Below the pieces are notes generated by a model, which saw only the letters and a list, made by a program, of their open reading frames with translations, was not told the DNA's origin and searched no databases. A stretch of 38,500 bases of DNA, taken from the NCBI GenBank assembly GCA_944326705.1, contig CALVEY010000021.1, positions 1 through 38,500 of the forward strand, read 5' to 3'. The stretch comes from an uncultured Mucispirillum sp. GTDB lineage: Bacteria; Chrysiogenota; Deferribacteres; Deferribacterales; Mucispirillaceae. Positions within the stretch are counted from its first letter, which is position 1. Each line of letters opens with the position of its first letter. The translations under genes and the position numbers were made by a program. Positions 31,568 through 38,500 of the stretch are shown one piece after another.

Positions 31568-32860
31568 ATGGCTGAAAATAAGCATAATAAACTTTTAATG
31601 GCTATTTTAATTGGTCTTATTTTAGGCTCAATATTTGGTATTATTTTTGCATTTATAGAGCCAGATAATGTTATAAGACAGTATGCTCTTGCAGCAGCTG
31701 CTCCACTAGGGACATTATTTATTAATCTTTTAAAGATGATAGTAACACCGGTTATTATTTTTACATTAATAAGTGGAACAGCAAGTATCGCTCCCAGTAA
31801 ACTTGGAAAAGTTGGTGTGAAAATTATTGTTTTTTACTTATTAACATCATTAATGGCTATTATAGTTGGTTTAATTATAGGTAATATTATGCAGCCGGGA
31901 ACAGGCATAGTGCTTGCAGAAAGCAGTAAAGAGATAGCTGTAAAAACTCCACCATCTATTATAGAAATTTTTCTTGCTATTGTGCCAACTAATCCTTTTG
32001 ATTCCATTGCTAAAGGTGATGTGTTGCCGATTATATTCTTTTCAATATTTTTTGGTATTGCTCTAGCTTTTGTAAGAGACAGCAAAGATGCACAAATCAA
32101 AGAAGCAGGCGATGTTGTATTTAAATTCTTTGACGGCTGCTCTCAAGTTATATTTAAGGTAGTTGGCTGGGTTATGATGTATGCACCTATTGGTGTCTTC
32201 TTCTTAATATTTCAGGTGTTTACTCAACAGGGTGCTGAAGCTTTCGGACCGCTTTTACATGTTACTATTGCAGTATATATTGGATTAGCTCTGCAAATGT
32301 TTGTAGTATATATGCTTATTTGTGCGGCATTTAAAATACCACCAGTGCTTTTTCTTAAAAAAATATATGAACCATGGCTTACTGCTTTTGTTACTCGTTC
32401 TTCAGGCGGAACACTGCCAGTTTCTATGAATACAGCAGAAACTAAAATGGGTATTCCAAAAGGTGTTTATTCTTTCACTCTGCCACTTGGGGCAACTGTG
32501 AATATGGACGGTACAACAATATATCTTGGTGTTTGTGCTATGTTTGTTGCTAATGCTATAGGTGCTTCACTTGATATGGGGCAGCAGATGACAATTATTA
32601 TCACAGCAGTATTAGCTTCTATTGGAACAGCGGGTGTTCCGGGAGCTGGTGCAATTATGCTTATTATGGTTCTTAATTCTGTTGGGCTTGATTTATCTGA
32701 GCCTAATGTTCAAATGGCTTATGCTATGATATTAGGTATTGACGCACTGCTTGATATGGGTAGAACTTCTATGAATATTGTTGGTGACCTTTGCGGAACA
32801 TGTGTTGTTGCAAAAATGGAAAACGAAATGGATATGTCATACTGGGATAAAAATGCATAA
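31568..32860 (+). CDS. Dicarboxylate/amino acid:cation symporter (DAACS family), 430 aa
   Basis: A glutamate-transporter-fold carrier taking up C4-dicarboxylates or acidic amino acids with Na+ or H+. Family features: N-terminal helices with LFINLLKMIVTPVIIFTLISG, the reentrant-loop segment RSSGGTLPVS (about 277-286, where many members have SSSxxTLP), and the cation/substrate motif NMDGT (about 312-316) followed by the second loop GIGTAGVPGAGA-like. C-terminal LGIDALLDMGRTSMNIVGD carries the conserved D and N residues. It stands just before an Asp/Glu racemase gene, which favours aspartate or glutamate as substrate. Confidence 0.92.
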   Translation: MAENKHNKLLMAILIGLILGSIFGIIFAFIEPDNVIRQYALAAAAPLGTLFINLLKMIVTPVIIFTLISGTASIAPSKLGKVGVKIIVFYLLTSLMAIIVGLIIGNIMQPGTGIVLAESSKEIAVKTPPSIIEIFLAIVPTNPFDSIAKGDVLPIIFFSIFFGIALAFVRDSKDAQIKEAGDVVFKFFDGCSQVIFKVVGWVMMYAPIGVFFLIFQVFTQQGAEAFGPLLHVTIAVYIGLALQMFVVYMLICAAFKIPPVLFLKKIYEPWLTAFVTRSSGGTLPVSMNTAETKMGIPKGVYSFTLPLGATVNMDGTTIYLGVCAMFVANAIGASLDMGQQMTIIITAVLASIGTAGVPGAGAIMLIMVLNSVGLDLSEPNVQMAYAMILGIDALLDMGRTSMNIVGDLCGTCVVAKMENEMDMSYWDKNA

Positions 32861-32903
32861 TTTATAACATTTATAAAAAATATACTTTTTTTATCATTTT
32901 ACA

Positions 32904-32937
32904 TTTATCCGCAGGGTAAACTGCGGATAAATTTTTT
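32904..32937 (+). terminator. Intrinsic terminator after the symporter gene
   Basis: A perfect 11-base-pair stem, tttatccgcag (32904-32914) and ctgcggataaa (32921-32931), loop ggtaaa, followed by six T. The racemase 25 bases further on must depend on readthrough or its own promoter. Confidence 0.92.
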
Positions 32938-32962
32938 ATTATACAATAAAACAGGTAAAACT

Positions 32963-33655
32963 ATGAAAATAATAGGAATAATAGGCGGAATGGGGCCTGC
33001 TGCAACTATTGATTTATATAAAAAAATAGTAGACAATACTCCAGCAGAAAAAGACCAGGAACATATACATGTTATAATAGACAGCTATCCACAGATAGAA
33101 GATAGAACAGGCTATATTCTCCATGGTGGTAAAAATCCTGCTCCAAAATTAATTGAAAGTGCAAAGCGTCTTGAAACTGCAGGGGCTGATGCTCTTATTA
33201 TGCCGTGCAACACTGCCCATTATTTTGCAAAAGATATTGAGAAAGAAGTAAATATTCCTTTAATACATATAGTCAAATGCAGTGCAGAAGCTATTAAAAA
33301 TAAATATCCAGCAACTAAAAAAATAGGGCTGATTGCTACAACTGGCACTATTAAAGCAGGTGTTTATGGAAATATTTTAAAAGAATATGGCTTTGAAACA
33401 ATTACTCTGCCAGAAAAAATTGAAAATAATATAATGGACTGTATTTATAAAGGTGTAAAAGCAGGCAAAACAGAAGAATACAGTAAATTATTTCAGCAGT
33501 GTGTTGATGAAATAACTGATTTAGGGGCAGATTTATTAATAGAAGGCTGCACTGAAATACCATTGATTATGCCTTATGTAAAAACAAAACTTCCTGCAAT
33601 AGATGCAACTTATGAGCTTGCCTGTGCTGCAGTAAAATTTGCTTTAGATAAATGA
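32963..33655 (+). CDS. Aspartate/glutamate racemase family protein, 230 aa
   Basis: A PLP-independent racemase, probably of aspartate. Opening IGIIGGMGPAATIDLYKKI is typical. The two catalytic cysteines are both present: C82 or so in MPCNTAHYF and C196 or so in IEGCTEIPLIM. Length is normal. It follows the amino acid/dicarboxylate symporter, so import of one aspartate enantiomer followed by racemisation, feeding fumarate or peptidoglycan metabolism, is a reasonable guess. Confidence 0.9.
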   Translation: MKIIGIIGGMGPAATIDLYKKIVDNTPAEKDQEHIHVIIDSYPQIEDRTGYILHGGKNPAPKLIESAKRLETAGADALIMPCNTAHYFAKDIEKEVNIPLIHIVKCSAEAIKNKYPATKKIGLIATTGTIKAGVYGNILKEYGFETITLPEKIENNIMDCIYKGVKAGKTEEYSKLFQQCVDEITDLGADLLIEGCTEIPLIMPYVKTKLPAIDATYELACAAVKFALDK

Positions 33656-33718
33656 TTATAAATTGACTAAACTAAGATAATATATTATATTCTATAAAAA
33701 TTCAGGAGTTTATTAAGC

Positions 33719-34033
33719 ATGAGCAATCAAGTAAAATACTGCACAGAATGTGGCAAAGAAATATCTGCTCAGGCGGTAGTATGTCCTAACTGTGGTGTTC
33801 AACTGAAACCATTAAATTTCAGCTCTGGAAAAAATAAATATGTAGCAGCTGTACTTGCATTTTTATTAGGCAGTATAGGTATACAGTGGTTTTATCTTGG
33901 CAGAACATTGTATGGAGTTCTTTCCATTTTATTCTGCTGGACAGGTGTGCCTGCTGTTATTTCTCTTATCCATTTTGTTATTCTGCTTATATCAAGTGAA
34001 GCATCCTTTAATGAAAAATATAATAAATTCTGA
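33719..34033 (+). CDS. Zinc-ribbon plus TM2-domain membrane protein, 104 aa
   Basis: Residues 8-26 form a zinc ribbon with C-x2-C pairs (CTECG and CPNCG). Residues about 38-95 are a TM2 domain: two membrane helices with the GSIGIQWFYLGR turn between, close to the usual G-x-H-x-F-Y-L-G. The function of TM2 proteins in bacteria is not settled. GGAG lies upstream. Right after its stop, in the same frame, a decayed second zinc ribbon is readable. Confidence 0.9.
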   Translation: MSNQVKYCTECGKEISAQAVVCPNCGVQLKPLNFSSGKNKYVAAVLAFLLGSIGIQWFYLGRTLYGVLSILFCWTGVPAVISLIHFVILLISSEASFNEKYNKF

Positions 34034-34051
34034 TTTATATCTGAAAATATA

Positions 34052-34150
34052 AAATACTTCTCCCACTGTGGAGCACAAATTTCTGCAAAGGCTGTTATCT
34101 GCCATAAGTATGGTGCTGCTGTTTTTCAATTTATATTTTATATGCTTTAA
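34052..34150 (+). pseudogene. Decayed zinc-ribbon remnant
   Basis: In the frame of the upstream gene, after its TGA, the translation reads KYFSHCGAQISAKAVICHKY and continues to a stop at 34148-34150. It aligns with the upstream KYCTECGKEISAQAVVCPNC, but the first and last cysteines are changed to F and Y. There is no start codon and the TM2 part is missing, so this is a fragment of a paralogue or of a duplicated N-terminus. Confidence 0.65.
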
Positions 34151-34280
34151 ATGCACAGGTTTTACACAGGTATAAATAAATATAGTATAATACCAGTTAT
34201 TTTTTATATCTGATGAAGTAAAGCTTTTATAAATAAGTGATAAATAGGTTTATCTGCTTAACTTTTAGAAATAATACTCT

Positions 34281-35630
34281 TTATTTAGTATGGTAAGATA
34301 GAAATGCTGCTATCCTGCCAACTCTTTTATAACCAATAATTCTGCATACTAAATCAGTGAATTTTCCATATTTTCTATAAAAAATATTAAAAAGATAATA
34401 AGGTATCCACTGGCTTTTTGCTTTTGGTGTTCTTTTAATAATGTTTTTAAAAGAGTAAATATCTTTATATATTTTAAGATAACCCTGCTGCAGTTCATCT
34501 ACTGTCATCTTTTTTGGCTGAAATACCACATTGGCAGTATTATATTTAGAATAATCAAAATCAATAATTCTTCCAGTTTCAAGAAATTCTTTATAAAGAT
34601 GAGTACCTGGATATGGTGTTAAAATATGGGAAGTAACTGTCTCTATTTTATTATCAACTATCCATTTTAATGTGCTTTCAAATACACTTTTATCATCGCC
34701 GTCAAGTCCAAATACAAAGCTGGCATTAATCATAATCCCACGCTTATGTATTTCATTAACTGCATAATTATATTTTTCTAAGTTATTCTGCACTTTATTA
34801 ACATTAGATATAGAGCTTTCGTTTATACTTTCAAAACCTATAAAAAGGCTCTGGCAGCCGCTTGCTTTCATTTCATCAAGCAGTTCTGGCATATCTGCAA
34901 TATTTAAAGATACAGCAGCATTCCATTTAACATTTAATGGTTTTAATGCTTTAACAAACTTCATAGTCCATTTTGGGTTACCTATTAAGTTATCATCTAT
35001 AAACATAATATGCTTTTTATTAATAAGTTTAATATCATTAATAACATCATCTATATTTCTATTAATATACAGGTTTTTATAGGCGTCACAGCTGTTGTAG
35101 CAGAAATCACATTTAAAAGGACAGCCTCTGCTTGTAGATATAATGTTACTATAAAGATAGTTTTTCTCCTTTATTAAATTATAAGCAGGGGATTTAATTT
35201 GTGATGGTGTAATATCAGAAGTATTATGCTTATATACTTTTTTTAAGCAGCCTTTTTCAAAATCATTAATAATGTCATACCATGTAGTTTCTGCAATACC
35301 AATAGATATAGCGTCAAAATATTCGGCAGTTTCTTCTGGGTTTGCTGTAATATGAATACCGCCTGCAATTACAGGAATATTTTTTGACTGGAATTTTTTT
35401 GCAATTTCTACAGCTCGCGGAAAAATATCTACTGTAATACTTATTCCTACAATATCAACTTTTTCGTTATAGTTAATAGGTGCAACATTTTCATTTTCAT
35501 ATATTATTGTATGTTTATCCTGCAGCATATTTGCAATGGTTAAAAGACCAAGAGAAGGGGACATTTGAGTTTTAAGCCCAGTATCCATTGGTCTTTTACG
35601 CATTTTAGGCTGTATAAGTTTAATAATCAT
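34281..35630 (-). CDS. B12-binding-type radical SAM protein, 449 aa
   Basis: N-terminal residues about 1-140 have the layout of a cobalamin-binding domain (PSLGLLTIANML, VDIVGISITV, VIAGGIHITANPEE), though the classical DxHxxG is absent. The radical SAM core has C170-x3-C174-x2-C177 (RGCPFKCDFCYN), followed by IMFIDDNL and the GFESI strand. The C-terminal region resembles the accessory part (DUF4070-like) of HpnP/HpnJ-type proteins. The substrate is unknown; members methylate or rearrange lipids and antibiotics. AAGGAAA precedes the start. It stands alone on the minus strand, with the hemolysin III gene 35 bases upstream. Confidence 0.87.
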   Translation of the reverse strand: MIIKLIQPKMRKRPMDTGLKTQMSPSLGLLTIANMLQDKHTIIYENENVAPINYNEKVDIVGISITVDIFPRAVEIAKKFQSKNIPVIAGGIHITANPEETAEYFDAISIGIAETTWYDIINDFEKGCLKKVYKHNTSDITPSQIKSPAYNLIKEKNYLYSNIISTSRGCPFKCDFCYNSCDAYKNLYINRNIDDVINDIKLINKKHIMFIDDNLIGNPKWTMKFVKALKPLNVKWNAAVSLNIADMPELLDEMKASGCQSLFIGFESINESSISNVNKVQNNLEKYNYAVNEIHKRGIMINASFVFGLDGDDKSVFESTLKWIVDNKIETVTSHILTPYPGTHLYKEFLETGRIIDFDYSKYNTANVVFQPKKMTVDELQQGYLKIYKDIYSFKNIIKRTPKAKSQWIPYYLFNIFYRKYGKFTDLVCRIIGYKRVGRIAAFLSYHTK

Positions 35631-35664
35631 TTAAGTTTCCTTTTTGCAGAAGATAGAAAGTTTT

Positions 35665-36315
35665 TTAAATTAATACTACATAAAAAAGCACTGCAAAAAA
35701 CTGCAACACAGTGCCTGCAAGCACAAAAAGATGCCATATAGCATGGTTAAAAGGCAGTGATTTCCATTTATAAAATATAACACCGATAGTGTATGAAAGC
35801 CCGCCAAGCACTACAAGAATAATTCCGCCAGTTTCTACATTTTTAACAAATGGATATATAGCAATAATAATTATCCAGCCCATAGCAAGATAAATAAATG
35901 TAGATACTTTTCTAAGTTTATTGCCGTATATTATTTTTAAAACAGTGCCTGCAATTGCACATGCCCACACAACACCAAAAATAGACCAGCCCCAGCCGCC
36001 CCTTAAATTTACAAGCATAAATGGAGTATAAGAGCCTGCAATAAGGTAGTATATAGAGATATGGTCAAACATATTTAATTTTGCTGCTGCTTTTGTTTTT
36101 GATAAGCTGTGGTATAATGTTGAAGCAGTATATAATACTATCATAGAAGCTCCATAGATAGCAGAAGCAACTATTTTCCATGCATCGCCGTACATTGATG
36201 CAAATACAACTAATATAACAAGCCCGGCAATACTAAGCCCTGCACCTATGCCGTGGGTTACTGCATTCATTATTTCTTCGTTTTTAGTATACTTTGGTAA
36301 AATACTTGAAGTCAT
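35665..36315 (-). CDS. Hemolysin III / PAQR family membrane protein, 216 aa
   Basis: A seven-helix membrane protein of the YqfA/HlyIII group. N-terminal EEIMNAVTHGIGAGLSIAG, SALYH-type TLYHSL, FDHISIYYLIAGSYTPF and the C-terminal HAIWHLFVLAGT contain the conserved His and Asp residues that bind zinc in PAQR receptors. In bacteria the role is unclear, probably membrane or lipid related. GGAG precedes the start. It lies upstream of the radical SAM gene on the same strand and may be co-transcribed. Confidence 0.92.
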   Translation of the reverse strand: MTSSILPKYTKNEEIMNAVTHGIGAGLSIAGLVILVVFASMYGDAWKIVASAIYGASMIVLYTASTLYHSLSKTKAAAKLNMFDHISIYYLIAGSYTPFMLVNLRGGWGWSIFGVVWACAIAGTVLKIIYGNKLRKVSTFIYLAMGWIIIIAIYPFVKNVETGGIILVVLGGLSYTIGVIFYKWKSLPFNHAIWHLFVLAGTVLQFFAVLFYVVLI

Positions 36316-36355
36316 TTACTCTCCTTACATATTGATATAAAATAAGAAATTATAT

Positions 36356-36550
36356 TCAGCTGAGAAATTCATCAATAGAATGTTCCTTTATTTTAAGCGG
36401 TCCTTGAAAAAGACTGCATCTTGTTTTTACTTCATCTTTCGTAATGTATTTTTTCTGGGCTGCACATCTGAAAAGGTAAAGCTCTTTCATCTGCTCTACT
36501 TTTATCTCTTTTTTATGAATACAGCCGTGATTGCACCCTGTATGGCTCAT
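36356..36550 (-). CDS. Small Cys/His-rich protein, 64 aa, possibly leaderless
   Basis: I do not recognise the family. The N-terminus HTGCNHGCIHKK looks metal-binding; C29 and C45 (FRCAAQ and TRCSLF) may complete a four-cysteine site. A good promoter ends seven bases before the ATG, and no ribosome binding site is present, so the mRNA would be leaderless. The alternative is an internal ATG at 36490 giving 44 residues and losing the first two cysteines. It precedes the hemolysin III gene by 40 bases on the same strand. Confidence 0.6.
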   Translation of the reverse strand: MSHTGCNHGCIHKKEIKVEQMKELYLFRCAAQKKYITKDEVKTRCSLFQGPLKIKEHSIDEFLS

Positions 36551-36557
36551 AGGGCAG

Positions 36558-36585
36558 ATTATATCATTAAAAAAATTAATATCAA
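36558..36585 (-). promoter_or_regulatory. Sigma-70 promoter of the Cys/His-rich protein
   Basis: On the minus strand TTGATA (36580-36585) and a perfect TATAAT (36558-36563) are 16 bases apart. Transcription should begin at or next to the ATG at 36550. Confidence 0.7.
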
Positions 36586-36692
36586 TGATAAAATAATATA
36601 TCTAAAATATTTTTATGAATTTCTATTGATATTTTATTCTATAAGTATTATATGAATTTTCTAATATAAATACACAGGGAAAGAGGCACATT

Positions 36693-38390
36693 ATGGCATC
36701 TAAGGAAAGGTTTATTCCAGTATTTTTTGAAGTGATAAAAAATTACTCATCAGCTTCATTTAAAAAAGACTTATTTGCAGGCATAACAGTTGGTATTGTT
36801 GCAATCCCTTTAGCACTGGCTTTTGCAATTGCCAGTGGAGCAACACCATCTCAGGGGATATTTACTGCAGTAATCGCTGGTTTTTTTATTTCATTTTTAG
36901 GCGGCAGCCGCTATCAGATAGGCGGACCTACTGGTGCATTTGTTATTATTATATATGGCATAATAGCTCAGCATGGCTATGACGGACTGCTTATTGCCAC
37001 TATTATGGCAGGTATTATATTAATATTTTTGGGTATAGCACGAGTTGGTTCATTTATTAAATTTATTCCATATCCTGTTACAACAGGCTTTACAGCAGGT
37101 ATAGGGGTAGTTATTTTTTCATCTCAGATAAAGGACTTTTTAGGGCTTACATATAAAGAAGCTTCGCCAGAATTTATTGATAAATGGATAAGTATATTTT
37201 CAAACCTTTCTACAATTAATATATCATCTGCTGCAATAGGTATATGTACAGTAGCTATTATATTAGTTATAAGAAAAATGTCTACAAATATACCGTCACA
37301 TGTTGTTGCCATAGTAATATCAACAGCTTTATGTTTTTTCTTAGGGCTGAATGCAGAAACAATCGGGGACAGGTTTGGTACAATTAATGCAGTATTTCCA
37401 TCATTTACAGTGCCGGAAGTAACTATTGAAAAAATAAGAGTTTTATTTCCTGCTGCAATAACTATTGCTTTGCTTGCAGGTATAGAATCTCTGCTTTCAG
37501 CAGTTGTGGCAGACGGTATGACAGGCTCACATCACAAATCAAATACTGAGCTTGTGGGGCAGGGTGTTGCAAATATTTTAAGCGGCTTTTTTGGCTGTAT
37601 TCCAGCAACTGGTGCAATAGCAAGGACAGCAACAAATGTAAGAGCCGGCGGCGTAACTCCACTTTCTGGTATGATACACGCAGTATTTTTATGCTTATTT
37701 ATACTTTTCTTTTCATTTTTAATAGAAATAATACCAATGGCAGCTCTTGCTGGTGTGCTTTTAGTAGTGTCTGTTGATATGATGGGTATAAAAAATATGG
37801 CAAACCTTTTAAGCTCCCCAAAAAGCGATGTGGTTGTGCTGCTTACTACATTTATATTAACTATTATAATAGACTTAACTGCTGCTGTGCAGGTTGGTGT
37901 TGTGCTTGCTGCACTTCTTTTTATGAAGCGCATGAGCGATGTTACAAGTATGGGTAAAATCAATTTTGATGCTTCAGAAAAAACTGCCCATGATATTGCA
38001 GACCCAGATGCAACATCTAATAAAGATATACCAGAAGGTGTAGAAGTTTATGAAATCAATGGGCCATTCTTTTTTGGTGTGGCAGATATGCTTATTAATA
38101 CATTAGAGCATATAGGCAAAACTCCAAAAGTATTTATTCTTCGTATGAGAAATGTTCCTGCAATAGATGCAACAGGTGAGCACGCATTAGAAAACTTCTA
38201 TAATACATGTAAAAAAGCAGGCACTCAGCTTGTTTTATCTGGAGTAAACCCAGTGCCTTATGAAACACTTAAAAAAATGCACTTTATAGAAATGATAGGG
38301 GAAGAAAATGTTACAAACCACATTGATAAAGCCCTTATTAGAACAAGAGAAATCTTAAAAGAATTAGAAATAAAGGAAAATAATCAGTAA
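36693..38390 (+). CDS. SulP-family anion transporter with STAS domain, 565 aa
   Basis: An inner-membrane carrier for sulfate, bicarbonate or dicarboxylates. The membrane domain (about 20-420) begins with FKKDLFAGITVGIVAIPLALAFAIASG, carries GGSRYQIGGPTGAFV (substrate-site loop) and GFFGCIPATGAIARTATN. A cytosolic STAS domain at about 450-555 ends the protein (NGPFFFGVADML, then RMRNVPAIDATG). Length is normal for the family. GGGAAAGAGG precedes the ATG. The ion cannot be assigned; bicarbonate (BicA-like) and sulfate are both possible. Confidence 0.93.
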   Translation: MASKERFIPVFFEVIKNYSSASFKKDLFAGITVGIVAIPLALAFAIASGATPSQGIFTAVIAGFFISFLGGSRYQIGGPTGAFVIIIYGIIAQHGYDGLLIATIMAGIILIFLGIARVGSFIKFIPYPVTTGFTAGIGVVIFSSQIKDFLGLTYKEASPEFIDKWISIFSNLSTINISSAAIGICTVAIILVIRKMSTNIPSHVVAIVISTALCFFLGLNAETIGDRFGTINAVFPSFTVPEVTIEKIRVLFPAAITIALLAGIESLLSAVVADGMTGSHHKSNTELVGQGVANILSGFFGCIPATGAIARTATNVRAGGVTPLSGMIHAVFLCLFILFFSFLIEIIPMAALAGVLLVVSVDMMGIKNMANLLSSPKSDVVVLLTTFILTIIIDLTAAVQVGVVLAALLFMKRMSDVTSMGKINFDASEKTAHDIADPDATSNKDIPEGVEVYEINGPFFFGVADMLINTLEHIGKTPKVFILRMRNVPAIDATGEHALENFYNTCKKAGTQLVLSGVNPVPYETLKKMHFIEMIGEENVTNHIDKALIRTREILKELEIKENNQ

Positions 38391-38500
38391 TAAATAAGCT
38401 GTTCCTACAAACCTATAAAATCTTATAAATGGATATAAAAATCTATAAATAAGATTTCTGTTGTATTCCTGTCTCAACCTTGCTGGTTACTAGATGATTT
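38391..38500. other. AT-rich end of the window
   Basis: A weak hairpin near 38448-38466 (aaatct with agattt) is the only structure seen after the SulP stop; no T-run and no gene. Confidence 0.4.

Overview
The window is AT-rich chromosomal DNA from a flagellated, diderm-type, probably anaerobic bacterium. Supporting signs are a sigma-54 promoter in front of a flagellar basal-body operon, lipoproteins, periplasmic PpiD, a 2[4Fe-4S] ferredoxin, an Isc-type cysteine desulfurase and a two-subunit glycyl-tRNA synthetase. Base composition and gene content fit the Deferribacterota (for example a Mucispirillum-like species). That placement is an inference; no rRNA gene is present to confirm it. I see no prophage, transposase or CRISPR array.

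Layout: 1-1.4 kb is a cluster of dispersed repeats without a convincing gene. 1.6-5.6 kb holds a ferredoxin, then cysE-iscR-iscS plus a small conserved gene (sulfur and Fe-S supply), then an EamA transporter. 5.6-6.9 kb is a second non-coding block with stem-loops, more copies of the repeat family and a putative small RNA. 6.9-9.1 kb (minus strand) encodes a kinase-phosphatase-ligase RNA repair protein whose kinase P-loop is lost. 9.2-10.9 kb has a TRL-like lipoprotein, divergent from a split ThrE-type exporter.

11.0-19.9 kb is one motility block: flgB, flgC, fliE, a small membrane protein, fliF, fliG, fliH, fliI, fliJ, motE and a methyltransferase, opened by a near-perfect -24/-12 promoter. 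20.1-22.3 kb (minus) is a three-gene unit whose first protein looks like a shortened indolepyruvate ferredoxin oxidoreductase alpha subunit with a broken TPP site. 22.5-26.7 kb is argD-argF-argG-glyQ, tightly packed. A large Big2-type lipoprotein follows.

29.1-31.2 kb (minus) carries the SRP RNA gene followed by ppiD. The end of the window has a dicarboxylate/amino acid:cation symporter with an Asp/Glu racemase, a zinc-ribbon/TM2 protein with a decayed second zinc ribbon behind it, a cobalamin-type radical SAM protein, a hemolysin III protein, a tiny Cys-rich protein and a SulP anion transporter with a STAS domain.

The best candidates for undescribed biology are the RNA repair fusion with a dead-looking kinase, the degenerate IOR-like operon read from an apparently leaderless start, the modular repeat family with its large inverted copy, and the structured non-coding segments near 5.8 and 6.7 kb.
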